Shown here piece after piece: positions 15,968 through 25,332 of a DNA stretch of 64,000 nt. Both the position numbers and the translations under genes were made by a program. The DNA comes from Spirochaetes bacterium ADurb.BinA120 (GTDB taxonomy: Bacteria; Spirochaetota; UBA4802; UBA5368). Position 1 is the first letter of the stretch. Each line of letters begins with the position of its first letter. The notes beneath the pieces were generated by a model. It was not told where the DNA came from. It made no database searches and worked only from the letters and a program-made list of their open reading frames with translations. The stretch covers positions 62,001-126,000 of the forward strand of contig MVZN01000002.1 of NCBI GenBank assembly GCA_002069125.1, written 5' to 3'.

Positions 15968-18646
15968 ATGATCAAAAAAACCTCCATTCTTACGCTGGCT
16001 GTACTCGTATCGATAATAACGAGCGGCTGCACAGGAACGAACGCTTCATCACAGGGGGCGATACAGTCCGCCTATAACGAGCTGTACGGGAACGTGGAAG
16101 GGGAAAGGCTTAACATCGTCTCCATAATCGATAAGCTGTCTCACCCCCAAGCCGGTCCATCGGATGCCAGGATCAAGAAGGCCGTATATACGATCGATTC
16201 CAAATACAAAAAGGATAAACTCATCTTCAAGTCCCTCGACTACAAAGCCCTGGGCGGGCAAAAGCTCGCCGTAGTTGGGAAAAGGGGCGTCAAACTTTAC
16301 CGCACCATGGAAGCCAGGGAAACAATAGCGGATCTTCCTCTTGGAGCCGTGCTCCCTCTTTTGCGAGAAATCAAAAACAAGGGCTACAGGGACGAGGACG
16401 GATACTGCGACGGGATTTTCGATTTCAAAGACGAAAAAAACTATTGGTACGAGACCTCATTCGAAGGCAAAAAAGGCTTCGTGTTCGGATCCTTTCTCGT
16501 GTTAGGCGAGGATTACGATGTATTCGAATCCTCATATACTCAGGCCGCCGTGGTAAACGACGAGCTCTGCGTAAAACACAAGGACAACGAGACCGAAAAG
16601 TACGTCAAGCTCGGCTATTATTACACCAAACCGCAAAAGGCCCCCTCCTTTGTAAATTTTAACGGCCGCATGAATCTAGCAAAAAACTCCCAGGCCTCCC
16701 TTATAAAGAACAGGATCGCGCTGGAAAAGGTGGCATACTCCGAATATGAGCCGTTTTTAATGTTAGGATACGAAAGCAACCGGCCGGACGACATGCTGGC
16801 CCTGTACAGCATGATGCATAACGACAGGACCGCGACGAGCTTTATTAGCACGGACCTTCTGGTCCACTCCCTTCATCTGCTTTTCGACCGCATGCTCCAG
16901 GATACCGAGACCAGGAGGCTTTTACCCATACTTAAAACGCTTACTAAGGCCTACTACGGCAGAATAGCCGACCTGGAAAATAATGACGCCAAAAAGCACC
17001 GCGCCTACACCGAAGCCATCGAGAAGATGAAGAAGTACTTCCTGGTGGCAGGGGAGCTCCTCAACCTGAAGCTCGCCCCGCGCTCGTCATACCCTGCCGA
17101 TGTATCGGCCGAAATAGCCCTTATAAATGCCGCTGCCGGGTTTAACACCTCACCCATCTTTGGGTACAGGGAAGACTACTCCCAGTTCAAAGCGAGAGGG
17201 CACTATACAAAAAATGACGACTTAAAAAGCTACTTTAAGGGTATGGTGTGGTTCGGAAGGCTGCACTTCTACTGCGTCAGCAAACACCCTGACAGGGCCA
17301 TGCTGGAGAATTCAATAAGGCTTACCCGCTCGGCCTTACTTCTTACAAAAATCGCCAGAGACAACCCCGACATCCTCGCCTCGTGGCGGGCGCTTTCCCT
17401 TCCCATCGGATACATGGTGGGCGAGTCGGACGATTATACTCTCGACCAATACCTCTCCATATTTAGAGGCGTGGATTTCGCCAACTTCGAAAAATGGGTC
17501 GATGATAAAAAGAACATTCAGACCTTTATAATCAGGGCAAACGCCGAGCTAAAGCCGCCGGCGATTTCGGGAAACACGCTTATGCAGAGCGGTGTGCTTT
17601 CGGCCAACAGCCCGGAGGCCCCGGCGGGCTTCCGGTTCCTCGGCCAGAGGTTTACGCTCGATTCGTTTATTCATAACGCGCTTTCCAGCCCCAGACTTGG
17701 CGGTAGAAATATGGTAAAAGGGCTCGACGTTATGGGCGCCTTGGGAAGCAGGCCTGCGGACAGGCTGCTCGGCGAAGAAAAGAAGCGCTATCCCGGATAC
17801 GAGGCCGCTTACAGAGAGCTCGGCAGAACCGTCAATGGATACTCCGAGCTCGACTGGAAAAGGACCTTCTACAACAGCTATCTAAAAATAATCGGAGAGA
17901 TCTCCCGTTTCGATTCGAGCCTGCCGTTTTATTTTACGGACGGCGACGCCTGGAACACCAAATCCCTGCTTACTGCGCACGCCGCATGGGCGGAGCTACG
18001 CCACGATACCATACTCTACGTAAAGCAGAGCTATGGAGAAAAGGCAGGCCCCGGCCCCTGCAAGACATTCAGCGTCGAAAAACCTAAAAGGCCCATAGGG
18101 TACATAGAACCGAACTTAGGCGCACTTTATTGGATTCGATATATATCCAGAAGCGGAGCCGGGTATCTCGCCGACCTGGGCCTTATGACCGAAGAATACG
18201 CAACTAAGTTCAGGGAATTCTCCGAACTCATCGACGACGCCGTCGTTATTGCGGAATTGGAGGCGGCGGACAAAAGGGTAAGCGATAGCCAGAACGAGTT
18301 CATCTATTCAATTCCCTATAGGCTGTCGAATATCGTCGTCCCCATCGACGGCAACGTCGCCGACACCGAGGAGCTCAAGATGGCCCTCATCGCCGATGTG
18401 TACACCGATTCGGAGAACGGGCTGGTGCTCGAGGTGGGAACGGGCATTCCATACAGGATGCACATCGCGCTTAACGACGGACAGGGCGGAAAGAGGATAG
18501 CGACCGGCTATATTTTCAGCTATTATGAATTTACCCGGCCCATGTCCGACCGCCTGAACAACGAAGAGTGGAAGAGGATGGTTTATTCTAAAAAACCGGA
18601 AACCGACAGGCTCGGGCCCGGCTGGGCGAAAAAAATCCTGCCCTGA
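15968..18646 (+). CDS. DUF3160 family lipoprotein
   Basis: 892 residues. The signal peptide ends in a lipobox, IITSGC, with Cys21, so the protein is expected to be lipid-anchored in the envelope. The body matches DUF3160: residues around ATSFISTDLLVHSLHLLFDRML are the family hallmark, followed by a long helical region and a C-terminal beta region (YRLSNIVVPIDGN). The first 180 residues contain an SH3-like stretch (KLYRTMEARETIADLPLG) ahead of the main domain. Biochemical function is unknown. Its stop is three bases before the start of the Memo-family gene, so the two form an operon. GAGG precedes the ATG. Confidence 0.85.
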   Translation: MIKKTSILTLAVLVSIITSGCTGTNASSQGAIQSAYNELYGNVEGERLNIVSIIDKLSHPQAGPSDARIKKAVYTIDSKYKKDKLIFKSLDYKALGGQKLAVVGKRGVKLYRTMEARETIADLPLGAVLPLLREIKNKGYRDEDGYCDGIFDFKDEKNYWYETSFEGKKGFVFGSFLVLGEDYDVFESSYTQAAVVNDELCVKHKDNETEKYVKLGYYYTKPQKAPSFVNFNGRMNLAKNSQASLIKNRIALEKVAYSEYEPFLMLGYESNRPDDMLALYSMMHNDRTATSFISTDLLVHSLHLLFDRMLQDTETRRLLPILKTLTKAYYGRIADLENNDAKKHRAYTEAIEKMKKYFLVAGELLNLKLAPRSSYPADVSAEIALINAAAGFNTSPIFGYREDYSQFKARGHYTKNDDLKSYFKGMVWFGRLHFYCVSKHPDRAMLENSIRLTRSALLLTKIARDNPDILASWRALSLPIGYMVGESDDYTLDQYLSIFRGVDFANFEKWVDDKKNIQTFIIRANAELKPPAISGNTLMQSGVLSANSPEAPAGFRFLGQRFTLDSFIHNALSSPRLGGRNMVKGLDVMGALGSRPADRLLGEEKKRYPGYEAAYRELGRTVNGYSELDWKRTFYNSYLKIIGEISRFDSSLPFYFTDGDAWNTKSLLTAHAAWAELRHDTILYVKQSYGEKAGPGPCKTFSVEKPKRPIGYIEPNLGALYWIRYISRSGAGYLADLGLMTEEYATKFREFSELIDDAVVIAELEAADKRVSDSQNEFIYSIPYRLSNIVVPIDGNVADTEELKMALIADVYTDSENGLVLEVGTGIPYRMHIALNDGQGGKRIATGYIFSYYEFTRPMSDRLNNEEWKRMVYSKKPETDRLGPGWAKKILP

Positions 18647-18649
18647 CAA

Positions 18650-19513
18650 ATGGGCCTGCGGATTTTCAAATGCTCCGTTCTCATGCTCTCCCTCGTCGGC
18701 TCATGCGGGCGCGGGGACGTGGCCGACTGCATATCGAACACGACGGTAGTCTCCGAAAAGCAACTAATGGAGCTCAGCTCATCGGCGCCGCTGCCGGCCG
18801 GCGTGGACTTTAAGCCGGCATCGCGCATCAGGCCTTTCAGTGGGACCACAAGCCACCACCTTCTGTGCCGCCATGTGATCGATAGATGGTTTCAAAACCT
18901 CGCCGAGCTAAGGGAGGTGCGGACCTTCGTCATCATAAGCCCAAATCATGGGAGGCTTGGCGCCCTGCCTGTTTCATTGACCTGCCGTAGCTGGAAGACA
19001 GCCGGCAAAACGACGCGAACCAACGTCGACCTCGTCGGAATAATTTTAAGGGAGCTCGAAATCCAAACGGACGACGTCGCCTTTGGAAACGAGCACGGCA
19101 TCGAAGCCCTCCTGCCCTTTGTAAACAAATATTTTCCCAAAGCCGATATCGTGCCCATCCTGCTGGATGAAAAGCAAAGGCATGTGCCGCTCATCATGAA
19201 GCTGACGGACTCTCTGCATCGCATTTTTAAGGCAGACCAAAAAGCCTTCCTTCTGCTTTCGGTGGACTTTTCCCACAGGGGCGACGCAGCTATGACCGCC
19301 AAAAACGACCGAAGATCGCACAAAGCGCTCGCCTCGATGGGAAAGGGAAAGAGTGCCGTATCCGACAACAACGGCGGCCTCATGGTAATGTTCGAGCTTT
19401 GCGAAAGGATGAATGTCGCAAACACTCATTTCTTCTGCCATACCGATTCGGCAAAATTCGAGCCGGAAGCGGCCCTGGACATAACGAGCTATTTTTTCAC
19501 CTTCCAGTATTGA
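18650..19513 (+). CDS. Memo-family protein (AmmeMemoRadiSam B) with lipoprotein signal
   Basis: 287 residues. Memo features: an N-terminal His pair (TSHHLL), SPNHG, NEHGIEALLPF, SVDFSHRG and FFCHTD. These align in order with the metal/active-site His and Cys residues known from human MEMO1 (H49, H81, H192, C244). Unusually, the N-terminus is hydrophobic and ends in LVGSC (Cys19), a plausible lipobox, so the protein may work outside the cytoplasm. Memo proteins resemble extradiol dioxygenases; a redox role with copper or iron has been proposed for the family. It follows DUF3160 by three bases and converges on the AMMECR1 gene with a 17-base overlap. Confidence 0.85.
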   Translation: MGLRIFKCSVLMLSLVGSCGRGDVADCISNTTVVSEKQLMELSSSAPLPAGVDFKPASRIRPFSGTTSHHLLCRHVIDRWFQNLAELREVRTFVIISPNHGRLGALPVSLTCRSWKTAGKTTRTNVDLVGIILRELEIQTDDVAFGNEHGIEALLPFVNKYFPKADIVPILLDEKQRHVPLIMKLTDSLHRIFKADQKAFLLLSVDFSHRGDAAMTAKNDRRSHKALASMGKGKSAVSDNNGGLMVMFELCERMNVANTHFFCHTDSAKFEPEAALDITSYFFTFQY

Positions 19514-20165
19514 TGTCCGCAAACCTTCGTCTCATAAATACGGTATTGGCCCTGTAAATTTCTGCGTCCTTCTCCCTGTATTGTGTTTCGGGGATGCCCC
19601 CCTTTCTGCAGATCGCGCGCAGAAATTCCTCTTTCGAATATCCTCTCTCTTGAATTATCTGGCCCTGCATCACGGCCTTCATGTTCAGGTGTTTGATGTA
19701 GATCGTGTGAATGCCCGGCGTAAAATCGAGATGGTTTCGTATTCTCAAGAGCCTGTCGATAACGGTTATTTCTATCTCGAGGGATGGAAGCTCCTCCGGG
19801 CCGAGCCTTTTGTGGCGTTTGTCGAAAAACGCGGCGTTTACGGCAGCCGCCTTTACGGCCTCCTCCGGGGACGAGACCCCTCTGATGAATCCGATACAGC
19901 CCCTCTCCCGTCCTCCCTTTAAAAGCCTTACGAAAACGCCTGTGTCGTCCTCTCCGTATTCGATCTCTCTGAAGCCGCCTTCCACACCCGTTTCCATGGC
20001 CTCCACCAGCGAAAGCTTCACCGCGGCAAAAAGGGCATCGAACGACTCCGGCGGATATTTAATCTTTAGAGCTTCGTAACTGGAATCGGAACACGCGAGG
20101 CAAAGTATAAAAATTCCCGCGAAAAGCGGTCTACTTAATCGAGAGCTCCGAGATACAGGTGTCAT
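19497..20165 (-). CDS. AMMECR1-domain protein (AmmeMemoRadiSam A), probable lipoprotein
   Basis: 222 residues. The AMMECR1 core is clear: GVFVRLLKGGRERGCIGFI carries the signature RGCIG, followed by AVNAAFFDKRH and LEIEITVIDRL. The N-terminus MTPVSRSSRLSRPLFAGIF leads to CLACSDSS (Cys25), a loose lipobox, so this copy also seems exported. The start overlaps the end of the upstream NADase-type-domain gene by 35 bases, and the end overlaps memo by 17. AMMECR1 and Memo occur together in the AmmeMemoRadiSam trio; the radical-SAM member is not in this window. Function is unknown. Confidence 0.85.
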   Translation of the reverse strand: MTPVSRSSRLSRPLFAGIFILCLACSDSSYEALKIKYPPESFDALFAAVKLSLVEAMETGVEGGFREIEYGEDDTGVFVRLLKGGRERGCIGFIRGVSSPEEAVKAAAVNAAFFDKRHKRLGPEELPSLEIEITVIDRLLRIRNHLDFTPGIHTIYIKHLNMKAVMQGQIIQERGYSKEEFLRAICRKGGIPETQYREKDAEIYRANTVFMRRRFADINTGR

Positions 20166-20796
20166 TGTATTTCGTCCCCCTGTAGAGTTCGGAAATCTCC
20201 AGGCTTAGTATATAGGCAACTCGTATGGATTCCATCAAACCCTCCAGTGGCTCCTCGGCCCTGGCCCAGCTTTCCGACTCATCGGCCGCTTTCCTCCCGA
20301 GCTTTTCGAGCTCCTTCCAGTTGAACGGAAACCGTAAGCTCTGCTCGTTCATGGTGTCTTTTAAAACGAGTTTAGCTGTCGGCGCAAAGGGCCATACGAC
20401 ATATTCCTCACCGATCTCGGTGATGTGTTTCATCGAGGTAAATCCCGCATAGGCCGTAACCTTGAAGCTCCTTACGCGGTTATTCGCCAGGTGGAGATTT
20501 TTGTTCTTCGCCAGGCCGTTTATGATTTTAATCGACTTCGCTCCGGGTTTCACGAGAACATATATCTTTTCGCCAATGCCCCCCTTGCCCACGGCCCAGC
20601 AGGTGGCCGGATCTCCATCGGCCATTTTTCTCACCGAGTACATGCCGCTGCGCTGAAAACGGGCGTCATCGTCGTCCGAGGGATCGGAGAGCGTCGCCGT
20701 CGCCTCCATATTTCCGACCAGAAAAATGGTCTGTTCCGCTTTTAAAAGACAGGGAAGGACAAAGAGCGAGAGCAAGAGAGGGACTATTTTTTTCAT
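20131..20796 (-). CDS. Exported NADase-type glycan-binding-domain protein
   Basis: 221 residues from the ATG at 20796, which has GAGGTG upstream and a strong promoter at 20828-20856. A signal peptide (MKKIVPLLLSLFVLPCLLKA) is followed by a discoidin-like domain: MADGDPATCWAVGKGGIGE, then VKPGAKSIKIINGLAKN and NNRVRSFKVTAY. This pattern matches the NADase-type glycan-binding domain common in spirochaete exported proteins. The C-terminal third (SLEISELYRGTKYNDTCISEL) continues the beta fold. It heads the operon with AMMECR1, which overlaps its last 35 bases. It probably binds a glycan or other surface ligand. Confidence 0.75.
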   Translation of the reverse strand: MKKIVPLLLSLFVLPCLLKAEQTIFLVGNMEATATLSDPSDDDDARFQRSGMYSVRKMADGDPATCWAVGKGGIGEKIYVLVKPGAKSIKIINGLAKNKNLHLANNRVRSFKVTAYAGFTSMKHITEIGEEYVVWPFAPTAKLVLKDTMNEQSLRFPFNWKELEKLGRKAADESESWARAEEPLEGLMESIRVAYILSLEISELYRGTKYNDTCISELSIK

Positions 20797-20827
20797 TTCG
20801 GCACCTCGCAATAATACGATGATAAGA

Positions 20828-20856
20828 ATTATCGCATCCCTTAATCCATCAGTCAA
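20828..20856 (-). promoter_or_regulatory. Sigma70-type promoter for the NADase-type-domain/AMMECR1 operon
   Basis: On the minus strand TTGACT (20856-20851) and GATAAT (20833-20828) are 17 bases apart. The transcript would start near 20821, about 25 bases before the ATG at 20796, which fixes that start over longer in-frame readings. Confidence 0.65.
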
Positions 20857-21006
20857 GAATAAATGAATTGGGCAGGCCGCCGCTAACATGATGCGCCTGT
20901 AATTCGCCCTGATCCAAAAAATCAAAATGAGCGAACACCGGCGCACCCGGCCCCGCCCTGCCATATTTTGCTTGTCAAAACCGCCCTCCCATACGCGCAT
21001 GAGGAC

Positions 21007-22005
21007 ATGAATACCACAGGGATACTGGGACACGAACGACAGATCGCCCTGCTCGACGGGCTGGTCGAGCGAGGCCGCGTACCGCAGACCATGCTCTTCG
21101 CCGGCATGGAGGGAATTGGCAAGCGGCTTATCGCGCGGCGCTTTCTCGCCTCCCTGCTCTGCTCGGGCCTCGAAAGGCCGTGCTTCGCCTGCCCATCATG
21201 CTCCACCATAGAGGCCGGAACGCACCCCGACTTCATTGAACTGTCTCCCAACGAACGCGGCATCATCCCAATCGGCGACGAAACCAAACGCGAGGAGGGA
21301 ACCGTACGCCGCTTGATCGAGCGCCTATCGCGGCGTTCGGTCAGCGGCCTTACCGCGGTAGTGGTGGACGGAGTGGACCGCATCTTTGAAGAGGGCCAGA
21401 ACGCGCTATTAAAAACCATCGAGGAACCCCCCGCTTCGGCGCGCATTATCCTGCTGGCCTCGAATAGCTCCCGTATTCTGCCCACCATCCTTTCGCGCTG
21501 CCTGGTGCTTAAATTCCACGCACCGGACGACAAAGAGGTCACCGCCTTCCTCGCGGCCAGGGGCGTCAGTCCCGAGACCTCGGCGCTCGCGGCCCCGTTC
21601 TCCGGGGGGTCCTTTTCCATGGCGCTCTCTTTCGCCGACGAACGACGCCGCATGGAGGTGCTCGCGCTTTGCCGCGAGACGGCGCGCTACCTGCGCGACG
21701 GTGACACCTTCAATCCGCCGCTCGAAAAGGCCACCAAATCTGCCGGCTCCGAGGCGCTCCTCGACGCTTTAATAAATTTTTACCGATGGAACCTGCTGCT
21801 TCTAGAAACCGGCGGGGCCGTACCGGCCGAATTCTCTGACATTGCCGTCGTGCGAAAGGATACGCTTTTCGGGCTGGTCAAAATACTACTTGCCTTGAAA
21901 AAAGGACTGTCGCACAATCTGAATCTCAAAATCGGACTGAAGGGGATGCTGTATTCCCTCCACCCCGGAGACCGGCAGGGTGCCGGGTCCGGAGCCTCCA
22001 TATAA
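21007..22005 (+). CDS. holB: DNA polymerase III subunit delta prime
   Basis: 332 residues. AAA+ clamp-loader subunit. The phosphate loop is GMEGIGK; the zinc module has four Cys (CSGLERPCFACPSC); NALLKTIEEPP and the SRC motif (TILSRCLVLKF) are typical. The start is uncertain: the ATG at 21007 fits homologues (MNTTGILGHERQ) but its GAGG is only two bases away, and a TTG at 20968 is in frame. It leads an operon holB-ricT-metG-phosphodiesterase; holB-ricT is a conserved order in other bacteria. Confidence 0.9.
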   Translation: MNTTGILGHERQIALLDGLVERGRVPQTMLFAGMEGIGKRLIARRFLASLLCSGLERPCFACPSCSTIEAGTHPDFIELSPNERGIIPIGDETKREEGTVRRLIERLSRRSVSGLTAVVVDGVDRIFEEGQNALLKTIEEPPASARIILLASNSSRILPTILSRCLVLKFHAPDDKEVTAFLAARGVSPETSALAAPFSGGSFSMALSFADERRRMEVLALCRETARYLRDGDTFNPPLEKATKSAGSEALLDALINFYRWNLLLLETGGAVPAEFSDIAVVRKDTLFGLVKILLALKKGLSHNLNLKIGLKGMLYSLHPGDRQGAGSGASI

Positions 22006-22021
22006 AACAAGGAAACGCACC

Positions 22022-22891
22022 ATGGACTATACAGGCGTAAAACTCCGCAACAGCCATCAGATATACTATGTCAGCACCAACGGTCTTTTCGTCAAACGCA
22101 ATGCCCTGTGTATCGTGGAGACCGAACACGGCGTGGACATGGGCCGCGTCTTCAAGTGCCCGGCCCATCTTAAAAGCAAAAATTCCGAGGCCAGGGGCAG
22201 GCTTCTACGAAAAGTGACCGTTGGAGATCTCGACGCGCTCCCCGAGATCGAGGCCGTGGAGAAGAAGGCCTTTGCCGTCTGCCGCGAAAAGGCGCGGGAG
22301 AAGAAACTCGACATGAAGCTGGTCTCCGTGAAGTGCCTGTTCGACCGCACGAAGATCATCTTCTACTTCGTTGCCGAAAATAGAATCGACTTCAGGGAGC
22401 TGGTGCGCGATCTCGCCACCGTCTTTCGCACCCGAATAGAGATGCGACAAATCGGCGTGCGCGATGAGGCCAGGATAATCGGGGGATTCGGCCCATGCGG
22501 CAAGGAGCTCTGCTGCGTCAACCTCAAGGAGGAATTCGACCCGGTATCCATCAAGATGGCCAAGGAGCAGAACCTCAATCTCAATTCGCTTAAAATCTCC
22601 GGCATGTGCGGAAGACTCCTCTGCTGCCTGGGATACGAATACAATGTCTACAAGGAAATGAACGAGCTCATGCCGAGGCACGGCGCCACCATCAGGATCG
22701 GGCCGAAGGACTACACGGTCGAATTCACCGATCCTCTCAAGGAGACCGTTCGACTTCGTTGCGCCGACCACGTCGTTACCGTAAAACGCGAGGATATACA
22801 GGTTTCCGGCAACCGCTACCACATAAGCCAGGAGGTGATGGAGCGCATCACCGCCGCTTTGGAAGAGGACCTTGAAAAAGAACCGGTTTAA
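22022..22891 (+). CDS. ricT: PSP1-domain protein RicT
   Basis: 289 residues from the ATG at 22022 (AAGGAAA upstream). PSP1/RicT (YaaT) hallmarks: GGFGPCGKELCC, the PVSIKMAKEQNLNLN segment and GMCGRLLCCLGYE. In Bacillus, RicT joins RicA and RicF in an Fe-S complex that stimulates RNase Y cleavage; all the Cys positions I know to matter are present here. It follows holB by 16 bases. The complex partners are not in the window. Confidence 0.9.
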   Translation: MDYTGVKLRNSHQIYYVSTNGLFVKRNALCIVETEHGVDMGRVFKCPAHLKSKNSEARGRLLRKVTVGDLDALPEIEAVEKKAFAVCREKAREKKLDMKLVSVKCLFDRTKIIFYFVAENRIDFRELVRDLATVFRTRIEMRQIGVRDEARIIGGFGPCGKELCCVNLKEEFDPVSIKMAKEQNLNLNSLKISGMCGRLLCCLGYEYNVYKEMNELMPRHGATIRIGPKDYTVEFTDPLKETVRLRCADHVVTVKREDIQVSGNRYHISQEVMERITAALEEDLEKEPV

Positions 22892-22900
22892 GAGGGCGCG

Positions 22901-24826
22901 ATGGACAAGCGATTCTACGTCACAACACCAATCTATTACGTCAACGCGGAGCCGCATATAGGTCACGCATATACCACCATACTCGCCGACTTTCTGAAGC
23001 GCCATTACAGGCTGCTTGGATACGACGCCTACTTTCTCACCGGCACCGACGAACACGGCGACAAGATCGTAAAGGCCGCCTCCGAGGCCGGGGCGAAGCC
23101 CAGGGAGTACGCCGACCGCATCAGCGCCCTCTTTCGCGACACATGGAAGAGGATGGGGCTGGAATTCGACGATTTCATCCGCACTACCGAGGAGAGGCAC
23201 CGCACGGCGGTGCAGTCCGTACTCCAGAGGGTGTACGACGCAGGCGACATCTACTTCGCGAGCTACGGCGGACACTATTGTTTCGGCTGCGAGCGCTTCT
23301 TCACTGAAAAGGACATGGTAGACGGCAAGTGCCCGGACCACAACACCCCCCTCGAGTACATAGAGGAGAGCAATTATTTTTTTAGAATGAGCAAGTACCA
23401 GGCCTGGCTTGCCGAATACATCAAGGCCAACCCCGACTTTATACGCCCGGAACGCTATCGCAACGAGGTGCTCGCCATGCTCGACGGAGAGACCCTCGAG
23501 GACCTGTGCATCTCCCGCCCCAAAACACGGCTTAAATGGGGGATAACGCTCCCCTTCGACGACAAGTTTGTCACCTATGTCTGGTTCGACGCTCTGATAA
23601 ACTACATAAGCGCCATAGGCTATCCCGAAGACGACAGGTTCAAACGCTACTGGCCCGTCGTCAACCATCTCATAGCGAAAGACATAGTGAAGCCCCATGG
23701 AATCTTCTGGCCCACCATGCTGAAGGCCGCCGGCATCGAACCCTTCCTCCACCTCAACGTACACGGCTACTGGAACATGGAGGATGCCAAAATGTCCAAG
23801 AGCCTCGGCAACGTTGTGCGCCCGCTCGATCTCATCGACCGCTTTGGAAACGACCAGATCCGCTACTTCTTCCTGCGCGAGATGAACTTCGGCGCCGACG
23901 CGCGCTTCAGCGAGGAGGCCATCATAAATCGCGTCAATTACGACCTGGCCAACGACCTGGGAAACCTCGTCAAGCGAACCTTCGACATGGTTAAAAAGTT
24001 CTTCGACGGAAAAATACCCGCCCGCGATCCGGGGGAGACCGCGGGGCTCGACGCCATTTCAGCGAAATACTCCGAGGCGCTCTCCGCCTATACCGGGCAG
24101 GTGGACGCCTTCCAGTTCAGCACCGGGATCGAGAGGCTATGGGAATTTGTGCGCCTGCTAAACCGCTATATAGACGAACGCAAGCCCTGGCTCCTCGCCA
24201 GGGAGAAGAGGACGGCCGAACTGTCCTCGGTGATGAGAAACCTGCTGGAATCCATCGCCGGGCTCGCGGTAGTGCTTTCGCCCATCCTTAACCGCACAGC
24301 CCCCGTAATTCTTTCGGCGCTCGGCCTGCCGGCCGAAAGCGGGCTCGACGCCGTTTCCTCGCTCGATGCTCTTACCCCCGACACCGCACTCGGCGAGATG
24401 GGAGTGCTTTATCCGCGCATGGAAAAGGAAAAACAGGTCGTGGAACAAAAGCCTAAGGCCGCCGAAAAGAATGCCGCCGGGCCGAATGCCGGCGAGGGCC
24501 TCATAGATATAAGCGAATTCGCGCGTGTGGATATCCGTGTCGCGAAGATCCTCGAGGCCGCGCCCGTAGAGGGCTCGGAAAAGCTCCTCGAGCTGCGCGT
24601 GGATTCCGGGCTCGACACGCGCACAATAATCGCCGGCCTCGCCCCTCATTACACGCCCGAAAGCCTCGTCGGCAAAAAGATCCTTCTGGTCGCCAATCTC
24701 AAGCCTGCGGTGCTCTTCAAGCGGACATCTCACGGAATGCTCCTGGCCGCCAAAAAGGACAAAAAGGACAGGCCGGTCCTCATCGAGCTAAGCGACAACA
24801 TCCCCGTCGGGGCCAGGCTGTCGTGA
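22901..24826 (+). CDS. metG: Methionyl-tRNA synthetase
   Basis: 641 residues. Class I synthetase charging tRNA-Met. The HIGH motif is in PHIGHAY (19-24 region) and the KMSKS loop at 297-301. A zinc knuckle CFGC with CPDH lies between. Residues from about 530 form the C-terminal EMAPII-type tRNA-binding domain (ISEFARVDIRVAKILE), which dimerises the enzyme. Its stop overlaps the GTG start of the phosphodiesterase gene. Confidence 0.95.
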   Translation: MDKRFYVTTPIYYVNAEPHIGHAYTTILADFLKRHYRLLGYDAYFLTGTDEHGDKIVKAASEAGAKPREYADRISALFRDTWKRMGLEFDDFIRTTEERHRTAVQSVLQRVYDAGDIYFASYGGHYCFGCERFFTEKDMVDGKCPDHNTPLEYIEESNYFFRMSKYQAWLAEYIKANPDFIRPERYRNEVLAMLDGETLEDLCISRPKTRLKWGITLPFDDKFVTYVWFDALINYISAIGYPEDDRFKRYWPVVNHLIAKDIVKPHGIFWPTMLKAAGIEPFLHLNVHGYWNMEDAKMSKSLGNVVRPLDLIDRFGNDQIRYFFLREMNFGADARFSEEAIINRVNYDLANDLGNLVKRTFDMVKKFFDGKIPARDPGETAGLDAISAKYSEALSAYTGQVDAFQFSTGIERLWEFVRLLNRYIDERKPWLLAREKRTAELSSVMRNLLESIAGLAVVLSPILNRTAPVILSALGLPAESGLDAVSSLDALTPDTALGEMGVLYPRMEKEKQVVEQKPKAAEKNAAGPNAGEGLIDISEFARVDIRVAKILEAAPVEGSEKLLELRVDSGLDTRTIIAGLAPHYTPESLVGKKILLVANLKPAVLFKRTSHGMLLAAKKDKKDRPVLIELSDNIPVGARLS

Positions 24827-25314
24827 AAATCGGCATAATATCCGACACCCACAACGACGTCGCGATGGTCGGCAAGGCCATAACCGTCTTCAAGGCGCGC
24901 GGCGTCGATCTGGTGGTTCATGCCGGAGACCTCACGTCTCCCAAGATCATGGAGCTCTTCAAAGGAATGCCGAGCCGCTTCGTGCTGGGCAACTGCGATC
25001 TCGACACGGAGGCCATAAACGAGAAGGCGCACGATCTTGGTTTCGACAGCGTGGAGGAAAGCTGCGACTTCAGTGTCGGGGGAAAGCGCATCCTGCTTTT
25101 TCACGGAAACGACATCCCCTCGTTTCGAAAGGCCGTCTCGTCCGGCCTTTACGATTACATCATCAAGGGCCATACCCACATCTTCGAAAACTACGTGTCC
25201 AACAAAACGCGCATAATAAACCCCGGTTCGGTCTACCGGGAGGACGAGCGGACCGTTTCGGTCCTCGATACCGAGACCGACAGGGTGGAGAAAATTAAAA
25301 TAGAGGTCGACTGA
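24823..25314 (+). CDS. YfcE/MJ0936-type metallophosphoesterase
   Basis: 163 residues, full length for the small YfcE-type phosphodiesterases. Metal-binding motifs in order are SDTH, HAGDL, GNCD, HGND and GHTH, then NPGS. It should hydrolyse phosphodiester bonds with two divalent metals; the natural substrate of the family is not settled. The GTG start overlaps the metG stop, so it is translationally coupled. Convergent with parB across 18 bases. Confidence 0.9.
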   Translation: MKIGIISDTHNDVAMVGKAITVFKARGVDLVVHAGDLTSPKIMELFKGMPSRFVLGNCDLDTEAINEKAHDLGFDSVEESCDFSVGGKRILLFHGNDIPSFRKAVSSGLYDYIIKGHTHIFENYVSNKTRIINPGSVYREDERTVSVLDTETDRVEKIKIEVD

Positions 25315-25332
25315 GCTGGCTAAGGAGCGGTT

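Noticed and set aside
20797-21033. 79-codon N-terminal extension of the NADase-type-domain gene
   Set aside because: It would cross the promoter at 20828-20856 and place the signal peptide in the middle of the chain.
22205-23764. 519-codon open frame antisense to ricT and metG
   Set aside because: Shadow of two clearly real genes; composition artefact.
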